From the NCBI RefSeq assembly GCF_005281475.1, contig NZ_CP040106.1:4368501-4432500 (forward strand): a stretch of 64,000 nt of DNA, written 5' to 3'. Below the pieces are notes generated by a model. The model worked only from the letters and a program-made list of their open reading frames with translations. It did no database searches and was not told the DNA's origin. The DNA comes from Echinicola rosea (GTDB lineage: Bacteria; Bacteroidota; Bacteroidia; Cytophagales; Cyclobacteriaceae). Positions 35,650 through 44,134 of the stretch are shown here, one piece after another. The stretch's first letter is position 1; each line of letters starts with the position of its first letter. The position numbers and the translations under genes were made by a program.

Positions 35650-36600
35650 TTAATTCTCGATACTGATGATTCCAGAACTGACAGCCCCTTGAACGGTTTG
35701 TGAGGCGTTATTATTAATTATCAAACTATTACCACTACGCTGATCTCCGACACGGACACTTCCACTACTAGCCTGCAGTTCGAAATTATAATCCTCCAAA
35801 TTATCAGAGGTCTTGATGCGAATGGCTCCAGAGCTGAACTTGATTTCAGTGTTTTCGCCCAAACCAGCCTCCTCTGCTTCGATCATTCCCGAAGACCCCA
35901 CCAATCTGCCCAGCTCACCTACATTGCGCAATGCTATTTTGCCGGACGTAATCTTCGCATCCACTTTACCGGAGGCATCTGTGATCTGGATCTTTCCGCT
36001 ACTACCAACAGCATCCACATTCCCTTCTATGCCGTTTATTTCCATCGATCCAGAAGAGACTTTTCCAGTCACATTCCCCTTGAGACCTTTGCCCTCCAGC
36101 TTCCCAGAACTCACCGTAAGACGCATGTCATCCACATCCAGATCAGAAGCCGTCACCCTTCCAGATCCTGCTGAAATGTCAATTACATCAGATGACACAT
36201 GGGAAACATTGACGATACCGGATCCACCTTTTACCTCAAGATCCATTTCCTTGGGGCCAATGATGCTGATAAAGCCTTCATTTTTATGATTTCCCCAGCC
36301 ACCGAAGACTTCACCTTGCTCCCACTCTACAATCAACCGATCTCCGTCCATCTCATATCTTATTTCCACACCATCTGGGTTATTTGATTCGAGATAGGCA
36401 TTGAGTGACACCTCAGTAAGCCCTTCTCTACCTTCATACGTCACTTCGAGGGGCCCTCCATAAATCTCAACTGATCGAACCCCATCAAACACCTCTTCTA
36501 TATCAGAGATGACTGACATATTCCCAGAATAAGAACAGCTGGTAAGTAAAACAGCCCCAAGGATCAAGGCTCCCCATTGGTTAATCGAATTAAGCTTCAT
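35650..36600 (-). CDS. DUF4097/GIN-type beta-repeat lipoprotein
   Basis: 316 residues from the ATG at 36600 (MKLNSINQWG), chosen because it gives a clean lipobox LLTSC (Cys22). The body is a right-handed beta-helix-like repeat with recurring SSGxIxI units (SSGKLEG, SSGSMEING, SSGKIQI, SGKIALR, SSGMIEAEE, SSGAIRIK, SSGSVRV, SSGIISIEN). Proteins of this kind are often called putative adhesin or head-GIN domain proteins; their function is unknown. It overlaps the TM2 gene by 11 nt and ends a three-gene operon. Confidence 0.88.
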   Translation of the reverse strand: MKLNSINQWGALILGAVLLTSCSYSGNMSVISDIEEVFDGVRSVEIYGGPLEVTYEGREGLTEVSLNAYLESNNPDGVEIRYEMDGDRLIVEWEQGEVFGGWGNHKNEGFISIIGPKEMDLEVKGGSGIVNVSHVSSDVIDISAGSGRVTASDLDVDDMRLTVSSGKLEGKGLKGNVTGKVSSGSMEINGIEGNVDAVGSSGKIQITDASGKVDAKITSGKIALRNVGELGRLVGSSGMIEAEEAGLGENTEIKFSSGAIRIKTSDNLEDYNFELQASSGSVRVGDQRSGNSLIINNNASQTVQGAVSSGIISIEN

Positions 36601-36991
36601 CAGTTTTGGTTTTGTTATCATTATTGTTGGTAAAATTTTCAGCGCTGTAGGACATCATAGAAAGTGTCTCATGTGCCACTTTAATATTGTATTCGTAAGC
36701 CAGGCTTTTATAGTTGACCAAATCCACGATGGTACCTATCCAACAAAGTCCCAGCGTAAAGAAATACAGGATACCAAGCCCAATCTGTCCCAAAACAAAT
36801 CGGTGCAGACCGGCAAAGCCAAAGAATCCCAACAATGCCAAGATCAGCACCATTTGGTTGTCTTTCCTTCGGGCACGGTAAACTTGTGCAAAAAGCCCTG
36901 CTTGCTCATCATCCATGTTTTTAAGAATCCCTTGGATATATCCCAATTCCATCCCCTCCAATTCTGGAAGGTGTTTTAATACATTAGCCAT
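36590..36991 (-). CDS. TM2-domain membrane protein
   Basis: 133 residues. The soluble N terminus (about 1-42) is followed by a TM2 domain: two membrane helices (VLILALLGFFGFAGLHRFVLG and GLGILYFFTLGLCWIGTIVDL) joined by the conserved G-x-H-R-F turn. TM2 proteins are small membrane proteins of unclear role. It overlaps the upstream DUF2752 gene by 8 nt and the downstream DUF4097 gene by 11 nt, so all three are translationally coupled. Confidence 0.92.
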   Translation of the reverse strand: MANVLKHLPELEGMELGYIQGILKNMDDEQAGLFAQVYRARRKDNQMVLILALLGFFGFAGLHRFVLGQIGLGILYFFTLGLCWIGTIVDLVNYKSLAYEYNIKVAHETLSMMSYSAENFTNNNDNKTKTDEA

Positions 36992-37289
36992 AATTAAGTC
37001 TAGTTTTTAGTTGTTTTATAATATCAAATATTCGGTAAGGAATAATTACCCAAGCAAAAGCCCCCAACGGATGCATCTGAAAAGAAGCCTTGAATTCACC
37101 TATTGCAAATAACTTCATACTTCTTCCGAGTCCACAGCCCGGACACCAATCGATCCCTGCCAAGCTCAGCGGACAGAGGGTGAAATGATGCGCCGAATGC
37201 GGATCGATAAACATAATCCCTACTAAGGCTGAAATCCAGCATAGGAGTTCAAATGGTAATTTTGCTTGTATTTTCCTTATTGAATCCAT
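36984..37289 (-). CDS. DUF2752 membrane protein
   Basis: 101 residues from the ATG at 37289 (MDSIRKIQAK); starts at 37319 or 37367 would give longer N termini. Two membrane segments flank the family motif CPGCGLGRSMK, typical of DUF2752. The paired cysteines could bind metal or form a disulfide; the role is unknown. It is first in an operon with TM2 and DUF4097. Confidence 0.85.
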   Translation of the reverse strand: MDSIRKIQAKLPFELLCWISALVGIMFIDPHSAHHFTLCPLSLAGIDWCPGCGLGRSMKLFAIGEFKASFQMHPLGAFAWVIIPYRIFDIIKQLKTRLNYG

Positions 37290-37517
37290 TTGCCTATCAA
37301 AACACGAAAAGGATGCCATTAGCGAAATATGCACGTAGAAGCCGCTATGGCTTTTATGCTTATTCAAAACTGCACAAAAACGGACAGAAATAGATCGAAT
37401 ATGAACACTTTATTTTCACCCCAAAACCTCCACCTGTCCTAGAGAATAATCACTAGTATTTCGTACAAACCATTTTCCTTTTGTAATTTAGCAATAGATC
37501 CGTCAAAAGCTGTTGAA

Positions 37518-38417
37518 ATGAAAACAATAAAATATACCACTTGCCTCACTATTTTTTTACTTATCAGTTTTTTTGCCAAGGCACAATCATCAAGTGATTT
37601 GATCGTATTGGAAACAAAAAAGCTATTTGGCAATTATAGCATCATACCCGGAAGCGCCCAAAAACTTACCGACCGTGAAGGCTATGATAATCAACCCTCC
37701 TTTATCAACAACGACCAAGTAGCATTTTCTTCGATCGATGAGGATGGCAATAGTGACATTATTGTTTACAGCTTCGATACAGAAGAGTTTATGAATATGA
37801 CGCGAACAGCAACCAAAAGCGAGTTTTCGCCGCGTTTGACAGATTGTGGGAAATACATTTCGGCAGTCACCGTCGAAGAGGATAGTGCCCAGCGTCTGTG
37901 GCTTTATCCCATCAACTTCGGTGAGCCGGAATTGCTCTATGACGACATTGAGCCGGTCGCGTATTATGCTTGGTACAATAATATCGCCGCCATGTCTCTT
38001 CTGGGTGATCCCAACAAGCTCGTGTATCCCTACAGCCGCGAAAATGTGGCCGAGTTGGCTGAAAATATTGGAAATTGTATCCAAAAAAGGCCTAAAACCA
38101 GCGAAATCACCTATATCGACAAAGGCACCAGTGTGGTGCTTAACGGAAAGGAAACGTTTGAACTAAAGTCCTATGACTTGGAAGAAAAAATTTCCGGCAA
38201 CCACGGTGTGGCTTTAGGACAAAGCGATGATTTTGCTTGGGTCGATAAAAACACCCTGATCATGGCCAAAGGACAAGAATTGTACATCAAAAAAATCAAC
38301 AAAAGCATGGAATGGGAAAAAATCGCTGTGGTTTCCATGCCTGATTATGGCGCCATCAGCCGTCTAGCTGCCAGCCCTCGAGGGGACAAACTGGTCTTGG
38401 TAATGGAACGTAAATAG
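37518..38417 (+). CDS. Secreted TolB-like beta-propeller protein
   Basis: 299 residues with a signal peptide (about 1-22, FFAKAQ). Repeated blades begin with patterns such as DNQPSFINNDQVAFSSIDEDGNSDIIVY and SEFSPRLTDCGKYISAVT, typical of the PD40/TolB six-bladed propeller, and end with AASPRGDKLVLVMER. These folds usually bind proteins or glycans. It is a single gene followed by the repeat area that contains element C. No partner is evident. Confidence 0.78.
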   Translation: MKTIKYTTCLTIFLLISFFAKAQSSSDLIVLETKKLFGNYSIIPGSAQKLTDREGYDNQPSFINNDQVAFSSIDEDGNSDIIVYSFDTEEFMNMTRTATKSEFSPRLTDCGKYISAVTVEEDSAQRLWLYPINFGEPELLYDDIEPVAYYAWYNNIAAMSLLGDPNKLVYPYSRENVAELAENIGNCIQKRPKTSEITYIDKGTSVVLNGKETFELKSYDLEEKISGNHGVALGQSDDFAWVDKNTLIMAKGQELYIKKINKSMEWEKIAVVSMPDYGAISRLAASPRGDKLVLVMERK

Positions 38418-38697
38418 AAAACGGCGCTATTATTTGTTGGAAACTGGCTTCTAAAAACGCATACTTTATGGAAATTACGGAATAGATCACGCTTGCCCAC
38501 ACGCATCATATGAGACAAGCGAGATGATATTCTTTTCTTCTATAGCGATTATTATACTCCAAATTCAATGCCGTTTAGTTAGTGCGTATCTGGAAAATAT
38601 GGGTTCTATATTTTTTCCTTGGGCAGTTATTTTTCTAGCTAAATCCCTAGGTGGTTTTCATCCCTTTACCTTTGTTACTTTTTTGCTTCAGGTCAAA

Positions 38698-39290
38698 GTC
38701 GAGTAGGCCTGGGCACTATGCCCAAGCCTCTCTCAGAACCGTACGTGACAGTCTCCCGTCATACGGCTCTTGACAATCAAATCTGATGTTCCAGATTTTG
38801 TTTCAAACAACTCCATCTTCCCTAATTTTAGGTTGTGTAACCATTTAAAACCGATTGCCTCAGTCCCTTCGCTCTTTCTCCGTTTCCAGAGCTTTCAACA
38901 CTACTACGGACTGATCCGCCCCATCCCTATCAAAGGGGATGGTTCTCCTGTTCCATCCAACCGCCTGTTTCGAACTCCTGCCGCCTTAATGCCGCCTGCC
39001 AATAGGCCAACTCTCAGTCTGCGCTGCCTATTTTGTCCCGGAAGTTACTCTAGCCCCCGGTTTTGACAGGAAGTATTTTTCACGACACTTCATCGAACGG
39101 TTCACTTTCGTTCAGCTTTTCGAAACGCATTCCTTCTGATCGCTCAGTACCACAGCCTTGAAAGCGCAGCACCATCAGGGGAATTTGACTGGTCTGCCTG
39201 ATCCAGTCCCAGCCGTCGTGCCAAGGGTTGTAACGCCCTATTCGACATCAGTTGGATAGCATGTCCGGTTTCCCGAACTTCAGGACACAC
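38698..39290 (-). ncRNA. Group II intron without an encoded reverse transcriptase
   Basis: 593 nt on the minus strand. The 5' end is GTGTG, the bacterial group II consensus; the 3' end is a domain VI hairpin closing with CTCGAC, giving the AY terminus. Domain V at 38769-38736 is exactly 34 nt: GAGCCGTAT, GACGG, a GAGA tetraloop, CTGTC and ACGTACGGTTC, with the AGC triad. The domain VI stem GGCTTGGGCA/TGCCCAGGCC is followed by a likely branch A seven bases from the end. EBS1 AGAGTAAC (39051-39044) pairs with the last 8 exon bases GTTACTTT. Domain IV shrinks to AAATCTG/CAGATTT, with no room for a protein. Joining the exons restores the six-T sequence of element A exactly. Confidence 0.92.
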
Positions 39291-39536
39291 AAAGTAACCA
39301 AAAAAACCCGCCGTTACGCCACGGCGCACAGGTGTGCAGCTATTGGCCTAAAATTAAAACCTCCCCTCATGCAGGCAAACTCCTCCTGCCTAAAGCCAAG
39401 CAGGCCTATCTAAAGCCAGGTAAACCTTTTCTAGCAGCCAACATTCTTTTTGGGCAGCATTTCGTCAAACAAGCCTGCCTTTTTGCCCACCCGCTATTTA
39501 ATTTCTTAACGCCCAATACTTGCAAGGCGGATCCGA

Positions 39537-39718
39537 TTAATAACCTGAGCTCGACTTAATTTTAGTATAAAAAGCGTCATTGCGAACCCTTTTAAGGAGG
39601 ATGAGGGTTGGAAAAGGGTGTGGCAATCCCGAAATACTGAGACTGCCACGGCTTCCACCCCTCAAATCTCCCTCTAAGCCTCGCAGTGACGATTTTATAA
39701 TCGAACTGAGGTTAATAA
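39537..39718. repeat. Palindromic repeat of the GTCATTGCGA kind, inserted in element C
   Basis: Terminal arms TTAATAACCTGAGCTCGA (39537-39554) and TCGAACTGAGGTTAATAA (39701-39718) are inverted repeats, and just inside them GCGTCATTGCGA is matched by CTCGCAGTGACG. The interior is GC-richer than its surroundings. Dispersed repeats with a GTCATTGCGA core are known from many bacterial genomes. It is absent from the matching place in element A. Confidence 0.6.
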
Positions 39719-40004
39719 GTTTATTATGGATAAATTATCATCATTATTCCATGTAGTGGTATATTTTCTTAAGTAACCAAGTTGAGCCGGAACTATAAGC
39801 CCCCCTGAGCCAAAAAAGGTATCGCTTCCTTATTACGGCCCTTGGTATGCCTGTTTTCCAGCCGATGGTGGAGGCCGTTAAGAAAGTGAGTTGGCTCGCG
39901 TCGTGGAACAGCGAGACCCACTCACTTTTAGGTATATGAAAAGAAGGAAAGCCCCTTAACTAAACGGCATTGAATCCAAATTCATCAGTATTATGTACCG
40001 CTTT
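39719..40004. other. Left part of element C and gap before the GSCFA gene
   Basis: 39719-39800 is AT-rich and specific to copy C. About 39810-39930 is shared in inverse with 15549-15662 of element A. The inverted repeat ends at 39972. No gene is seen. Confidence 0.5.
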
Positions 40005-40979
40005 TCAATCTCTTTTTAATCTGCCCTCTAATTCTGCTACGGCCATTTTCGGATCGAGGTAATTGTCCAATTGTTTCAGCTTATTGATCGCTTGGTTGAC
40101 CTCAAAAACATAGTCCCTACTCTGCGGATTGTAAGGCAAACTATTGATCGTCTGTATAATGGAATCCATTTTTTGAGAAGACTCCAAAAGCTTGGAATCG
40201 AAATAGGCTTCGTTAAATTTGGCAGTTATATACTCGATAGCCAAGTTATTTGGCTGTAGCAAGTCCCGCTCATAGAACCGATAATCCCGCAAATCACTGA
40301 TTTGTAATTCATACGCCGGGAAATATTTCACTTCGGGAAATTCGTTGACGATCTGATGGATGGCTACCCTCAGCACCGATTTGCTGACACAATTAAGCGT
40401 GATCGTGTCTTTGGTATGCATCACAGGACTGAGCACAAAAATGATATTTTTGATATGGTTAAGCTGGGGATAAATATGCCTAAAAGCTTCTAAAATTTTA
40501 TCAGGTGTGAGAAGTTCTTTTTCAAACATCTCCTGTGGTGCCTTGTGACAATTGGCCACAACCTGTTTCGATTTAAGATGTCGGAACACATACGCCGTTC
40601 CCAAGTTGATCATCAAAAACTCCTGTTTCTTAAAATTCTCTTGCATTGCCCCCACCTGCTCTTTAATATTCCTCATCAGCTCTTCATCTGAAGATTGCCT
40701 TCTGAGAAAATTATACTGAAAGTGGTTCCAGTTACCTTCATATTCCGTCAGCAAGGATGTGTTCAATTCTGCATGCTTTCCCAGCAATTCGATGTGGTGA
40801 AAGAGACTGATAGGATTGTAAATCCGCCCAAAGGGATTGCTGGTAACGTCCAATCCATATTGCCTGAGGTTTTGGGCCATCATGGACGAAAAACCAGATC
40901 CTAATGACATGATTTTTGCTTCCTTATTGATTTTGGTTGGATTTTCTTCTATGATAAGTTCACTTCTAAAGGTGCTCAT
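40005..40979 (-). CDS. GSCFA-family protein with altered signature
   Basis: 324 residues, matching GSCFA-domain proteins, which are presumed SGNH-like esterases or acyltransferases. The N-terminal RSELIIEEN and the segment FVLSPVMHTKDTITLNCVSKS match family blocks (usually SPVxHxKDG). The name-giving motif GSCFA is GSGFS here (G27, S28, G29, F30, S31): the Cys is replaced by Gly and the final Ala by Ser, while the Ser is kept. NPFGRIYNPISLF is also typical. It is a single minus-strand gene. Homology is convincing, but the biochemical role is not known. Confidence 0.88.
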   Translation of the reverse strand: MSTFRSELIIEENPTKINKEAKIMSLGSGFSSMMAQNLRQYGLDVTSNPFGRIYNPISLFHHIELLGKHAELNTSLLTEYEGNWNHFQYNFLRRQSSDEELMRNIKEQVGAMQENFKKQEFLMINLGTAYVFRHLKSKQVVANCHKAPQEMFEKELLTPDKILEAFRHIYPQLNHIKNIIFVLSPVMHTKDTITLNCVSKSVLRVAIHQIVNEFPEVKYFPAYELQISDLRDYRFYERDLLQPNNLAIEYITAKFNEAYFDSKLLESSQKMDSIIQTINSLPYNPQSRDYVFEVNQAINKLKQLDNYLDPKMAVAELEGRLKRD

Positions 40980-41270
40980 GGTAGGTTATTTACGTAAGAA
41001 AATAAGTCAAAAACCGGTGAAATTCCTTCTGTTAAAAGATCTTCATTGAAGTTATAAAAAAGATCAAATAATTGGTCGGACACTACTGGTAAAAAAAATT
41101 ATTTATTATGAATCTAAATTTATTTCCTCACTTTCATACCACTGTTTTTAGTAGCTTCCGATCAAAAAACCCTATTTCCTGACATGACTATAGACCCTCG
41201 ACTTCCAATCGACCGTGATAAAGATACCCGTTATCTACGATCCATTAATTTAATTTCTCTTAAGAAACCC
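40980..41270. other. Divergent intergenic region between the GSCFA gene and tyrS
   Basis: AT-rich, no credible ORF and no strong hairpin. It should contain the GSCFA promoter, which I could not locate, and the tyrS promoter at its right end. Confidence 0.4.
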
Positions 41271-41278
41271 TATCTTTG
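41271..41278 (+). promoter_or_regulatory. Candidate -7 box of tyrS
   Basis: TATCTTTG, an exact TAnnTTTG match, 35 nt upstream of the tyrS ATG. The -33 region is AT-rich without a clear TTG. Confidence 0.5.
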
Positions 41279-41313
41279 CAGCTTTAAAAAGATAAAAAAC
41301 ATTCAAAGATACA

Positions 41314-42612
41314 ATGAACAATTTTATTGAAGAGCTGCGTTGGCGGGGAATGGTCCAGGACATGACTCCGGAATTGGAAGATCACCTTAACAAAGGCATT
41401 ACCTCAGCCTATTTGGGTTTTGATCCCACCGCAGATTCTTTGCATATAGGACATTTGGTGGGTGTGATGACCCTGCTTCACTTCCAGCGTTCCGGCCATA
41501 AGCCTATCGCACTGGTGGGAGGAGCCACCGGGATGATCGGAGATCCTTCCTTCAAATCCGCAGAGCGAAATCTCTTGGATAAAGAAACATTGGATAAAAA
41601 CATCTCCGGTATCCAAAAACAGTTGGGCAAATTCCTCAACTTTGAAGATGAGCAAGCCAACAAGGCTGAATTGGTGAACAATTACGATTGGATGGCAGAA
41701 TTTTCCTTTTTGGAATTCATCCGAGATGTAGGCAAACACATCACCGTAAACTACATGATGGCCAAAGACAGTGTAAAGCGGAGGCTTGAGGAAGGTAATG
41801 GGCTGTCGTTTACGGAGTTCACTTATCAGCTTATCCAGGGATACGACTTTTACCATTTATGGAAAAATAAAAACTGCACCATGCAGCTGGGAGGGTCAGA
41901 TCAGTGGGGAAATATCGTCACCGGAACAGAACTCATCAGAAGAAAAGAAGGCGGAAGTGCCTTTGCCCTCACTGTTCCTTTGATCACTAAGGCAGATGGT
42001 TCCAAATTCGGTAAGACTGAAGGCGGCAGTGTTTGGCTTGATCCGGAAAAAACTTCTCCGTATGCCTTTTACCAATTTTGGTTGAATGTTTCGGATGAGG
42101 ATGCTTCCAAGTACATACGCATTTTCACCACTTTGGACAAAGCTACTATTGAAGGGCTGGAAAAAGATCATGTAGATGCACCCCACCTGAGAATTCTTCA
42201 AAAGGAAATTGCCAAGGAAATCACCATCATGGTCCACTCCAAGGAAGATTATGAAATGGCTGTCAAGGCTTCTTCCATTCTTTTTGGAAAATCATCCACC
42301 GAAGATCTCGCAGCCTTGGATGAACGGACATTTCTTCAGGTATTTGAAGGAGTGCCCCAAGTGGAACTGACCAAAAAGGAGTTTGAAGAAATTGGCGGTG
42401 TCCTCGACCTGCTAGGAGAAAAAGGCCAGGGTGTCATCTTTAATTCCAAAGGTGAAGCCCGTAAAATGATCCAAGGAGGTGGTGTAAGCATCAATAAAAC
42501 CAAACTATCTGATCCACAAGGCACTACAGAAGGACTGGAGCTGCTCCAAGGAAAATACCTTCTCGTTCAGAAAGGAAAAAAGAATTACTTTATCATTAAG
42601 ATAATTCACTAA
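41314..42612 (+). CDS. tyrS: Tyrosyl-tRNA synthetase
   Basis: 432 residues, normal for bacterial TyrRS. It charges tRNA-Tyr with tyrosine. The class I HIGH motif is HIGH-like (LHIGHLVG, residues 43-50) and the KMSKS loop is KFGKT at 231-235, common in this subgroup. The QGYDFYHLW and GGSDQWGN blocks bind tyrosine. The C-terminal S4-like RNA-binding domain (about 360-432) contains [14 protein letters not shown]. It is a single gene with its own promoter and terminator. Confidence 0.97.
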   Translation: MNNFIEELRWRGMVQDMTPELEDHLNKGITSAYLGFDPTADSLHIGHLVGVMTLLHFQRSGHKPIALVGGATGMIGDPSFKSAERNLLDKETLDKNISGIQKQLGKFLNFEDEQANKAELVNNYDWMAEFSFLEFIRDVGKHITVNYMMAKDSVKRRLEEGNGLSFTEFTYQLIQGYDFYHLWKNKNCTMQLGGSDQWGNIVTGTELIRRKEGGSAFALTVPLITKADGSKFGKTEGGSVWLDPEKTSPYAFYQFWLNVSDEDASKYIRIFTTLDKATIEGLEKDHVDAPHLRILQKEIAKEITIMVHSKEDYEMAVKASSILFGKSSTEDLAALDERTFLQVFEGVPQVELTKKEFEEIGGVLDLLGEKGQGVIFNSKGEARKMIQGGGVSINKTKLSDPQGTTEGLELLQGKYLLVQKGKKNYFIIKIIH

Positions 42613-42620
42613 TTTACGAT

Positions 42621-42693
42621 AAAGACTGTCCCAAAAGGCTTTGCAGATCGTGCCCCACTTTCGGGTTGGATATCATTTGGGACAGTCTTTTTT
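42621..42693 (+). terminator. Terminator of tyrS
   Basis: AAAGACTGTCCCAA at 42621-42634 pairs with TTGGGACAGTCTTT at 42677-42690, followed by T. The loop of about 42 nt contains further weak pairing. Confidence 0.7.
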
Positions 42694-42908
42694 ACTTGAA
42701 TTTAAGGGATCCAGCCAAAAAGTCGTGCGCTGGCATCTTTCCATTCAACCAAAGATAGATGCTGCTAAATAAACATTTAAACAAAAGTCAAGTCACTATG
42801 AATTCCTGGATGCTCGATATTTTTTGGTAATTTTTGATAGAACCATTCCGATTTTAAATAAAGTTCAATACCTTTAAACCCTGTTTAACGCAAATACTTT
42901 TTAATACA

Positions 42909-43610
42909 ATGGGAGTTTACGAAAGACAAAAAAAGGAAAAAGAGATTCTGGAGGGTGCCATCAGTCTATTTGCCTCCAAAGGCTACCACAGCACCAAAAT
43001 GGATGAAGTAGCCAAACAAGCCAAAATGAGTAAGGGGCTGATTTATTTTTATTATAAAAACAAGGAAGACCTTTACATGGCGGTGACCAAAAAAGCTTAT
43101 GAGCAATTAAAGGAAATCTTCAGAGATACTCAAAAGACCAAGGGTAAATCTGGGATCGACCTGATCACCCTATTAATTGATCAGTTTATCCAATTGACCA
43201 CCGAAAACAAAATGTACCAAGAAGCCATTTTGAACTTTATGGGACTAATGGCACAGTACAACGATCCAGAGAAAAGGAAGTTAATGGATCCCCAAATTCT
43301 CGACAGCCCAAATTTCAATGAACTGCTGGAAATCCATCATGATCCTGCAAAAATCGGAATTCAACTGATTTCCCACGGGGTACGAGATGGCTCAATGCGG
43401 CCTGACTTGCAGCCAGAAATTACCTTTTATACGATCTGGACGATGATGATAGGCTATGAACGCCTGATGGGGCCAATAGAGTATGAGAAAAAAGAGGTAA
43501 AGATCAGTCAGGAAAACTGGAAAAACGGTTTTATCAAACTGATCCATGAAATGCTAAAAGGCACCGTACAGGCACAACGTCCCACAGCGGTGCAAGGCAG
43601 TTTGTTCTAG
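42909..43610 (+). CDS. TetR-family transcriptional regulator
   Basis: 233 residues. The N-terminal TetR HTH (about 10-60) contains AISLFASKGYHSTKMDEVAKQAKMSKGLIYFYYKNKEDLY. The rest is the helical ligand-binding and dimer domain with no clear ligand signature. A near-consensus TACCTTTA box lies about 40 nt upstream (42869-42876). The downstream SDR is 524 nt away, so there is no obvious target operon beside it; it may act elsewhere or on itself. Confidence 0.94.
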   Translation: MGVYERQKKEKEILEGAISLFASKGYHSTKMDEVAKQAKMSKGLIYFYYKNKEDLYMAVTKKAYEQLKEIFRDTQKTKGKSGIDLITLLIDQFIQLTTENKMYQEAILNFMGLMAQYNDPEKRKLMDPQILDSPNFNELLEIHHDPAKIGIQLISHGVRDGSMRPDLQPEITFYTIWTMMIGYERLMGPIEYEKKEVKISQENWKNGFIKLIHEMLKGTVQAQRPTAVQGSLF

Positions 43611-43650
43611 TTCATAAAGCATATTTCTATAATCTGACATATATCATCAA

Positions 43651-43685
43651 TAAAAGGCCCTCTTTGCTAAAGTGGGCTTTTTCAT
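43651..43685 (+). terminator. Terminator of the TetR gene
   Basis: GGCCC-CTTT / AAAG-GGGC arms around a GCT loop (AAAAGGCCCTCTTTGC, then TAAAGTGGGCTTTTT), followed by T. Confidence 0.65.
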
Positions 43686-44134
43686 TTTAATCTCCTACAT
43701 GATTTTCGTTTATAAAGGCAGCCTCCACAACCGTGACATCTATATCAACGAAGATACTATGGATTGCTTCTGGGGGCGATAAATTACTCTATATCTCAGG
43801 ACAATGCTCCCTAACCGAGGCTTCGAGCCAAAAAGCAATTATAAAATCCTCTCCGTACAGGCTATCACATGCTCTTGGAGGCTCAGGGACGTTGGTCATT
43901 TTTATTTATCCATCGTTTTACAATTAAGAAAACTGGCAGTCCATAACTTTTACGCTTGATCCCGAATCAGCTTACCAGTACGACCATAGAAACGCAACAT
44001 ACCAATAAAACGTACTTCCAATTTTTTCCCGTGATCTACTATTTTCAGAAAAATTAACACCAAATCACACAAACTATTTCCCCAAATTTTCTATCTTAAA
44101 CAAATCATTTTTCTTGATCAAAACCCATAAGCAA
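43686..44134. other. Gene-free stretch with a shared repeat fragment
   Basis: No convincing gene on either strand. At 43922-43963 the text AATTAAGAAAACTGGCAGTC and the following CATAACTTTTACGCTTGATC recur with few changes at 50347-50390 in the same orientation, and TTTTACGCTTGATCC recurs at 58282. This marks a further dispersed repeat. Confidence 0.5.

Larger units (their letters stand above)
38565..39972 (-). mobile_element. Type-M non-autonomous element, copy C, interrupted by a group II intron
   Basis: Minus-strand orientation relative to copies A and D. Perfect 16-bp inverted repeats CAATGCCGTTTAGTTA bound it (38566, and the complement ending at 39972). The flanking 9-mers ACTCCAAAT (38556-38564) and AATCCAAAT (39973-39981) match at 8 of 9. 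On the minus strand the order is: left end, a segment shared with A (about 39930-39810), an inserted palindromic repeat (39718-39537), then the body shared with A and D. The body carries a roughly 40-nt extra piece rich in CCTG..CAGG (about 39390-39430) and the intron at 38698-39290. No ORF of its own. Confidence 0.78.

Noticed and set aside
38770..39066. Open frames of 60-98 codons inside 38524-39066
   Set aside because: They lie within the group II intron and element C and show no protein-like composition; the RNA domains explain the sequence better.
43733..43927. A 64-codon gene between TetR and SDR
   Set aside because: No start context, no family resemblance, and the end overlaps a dispersed repeat.
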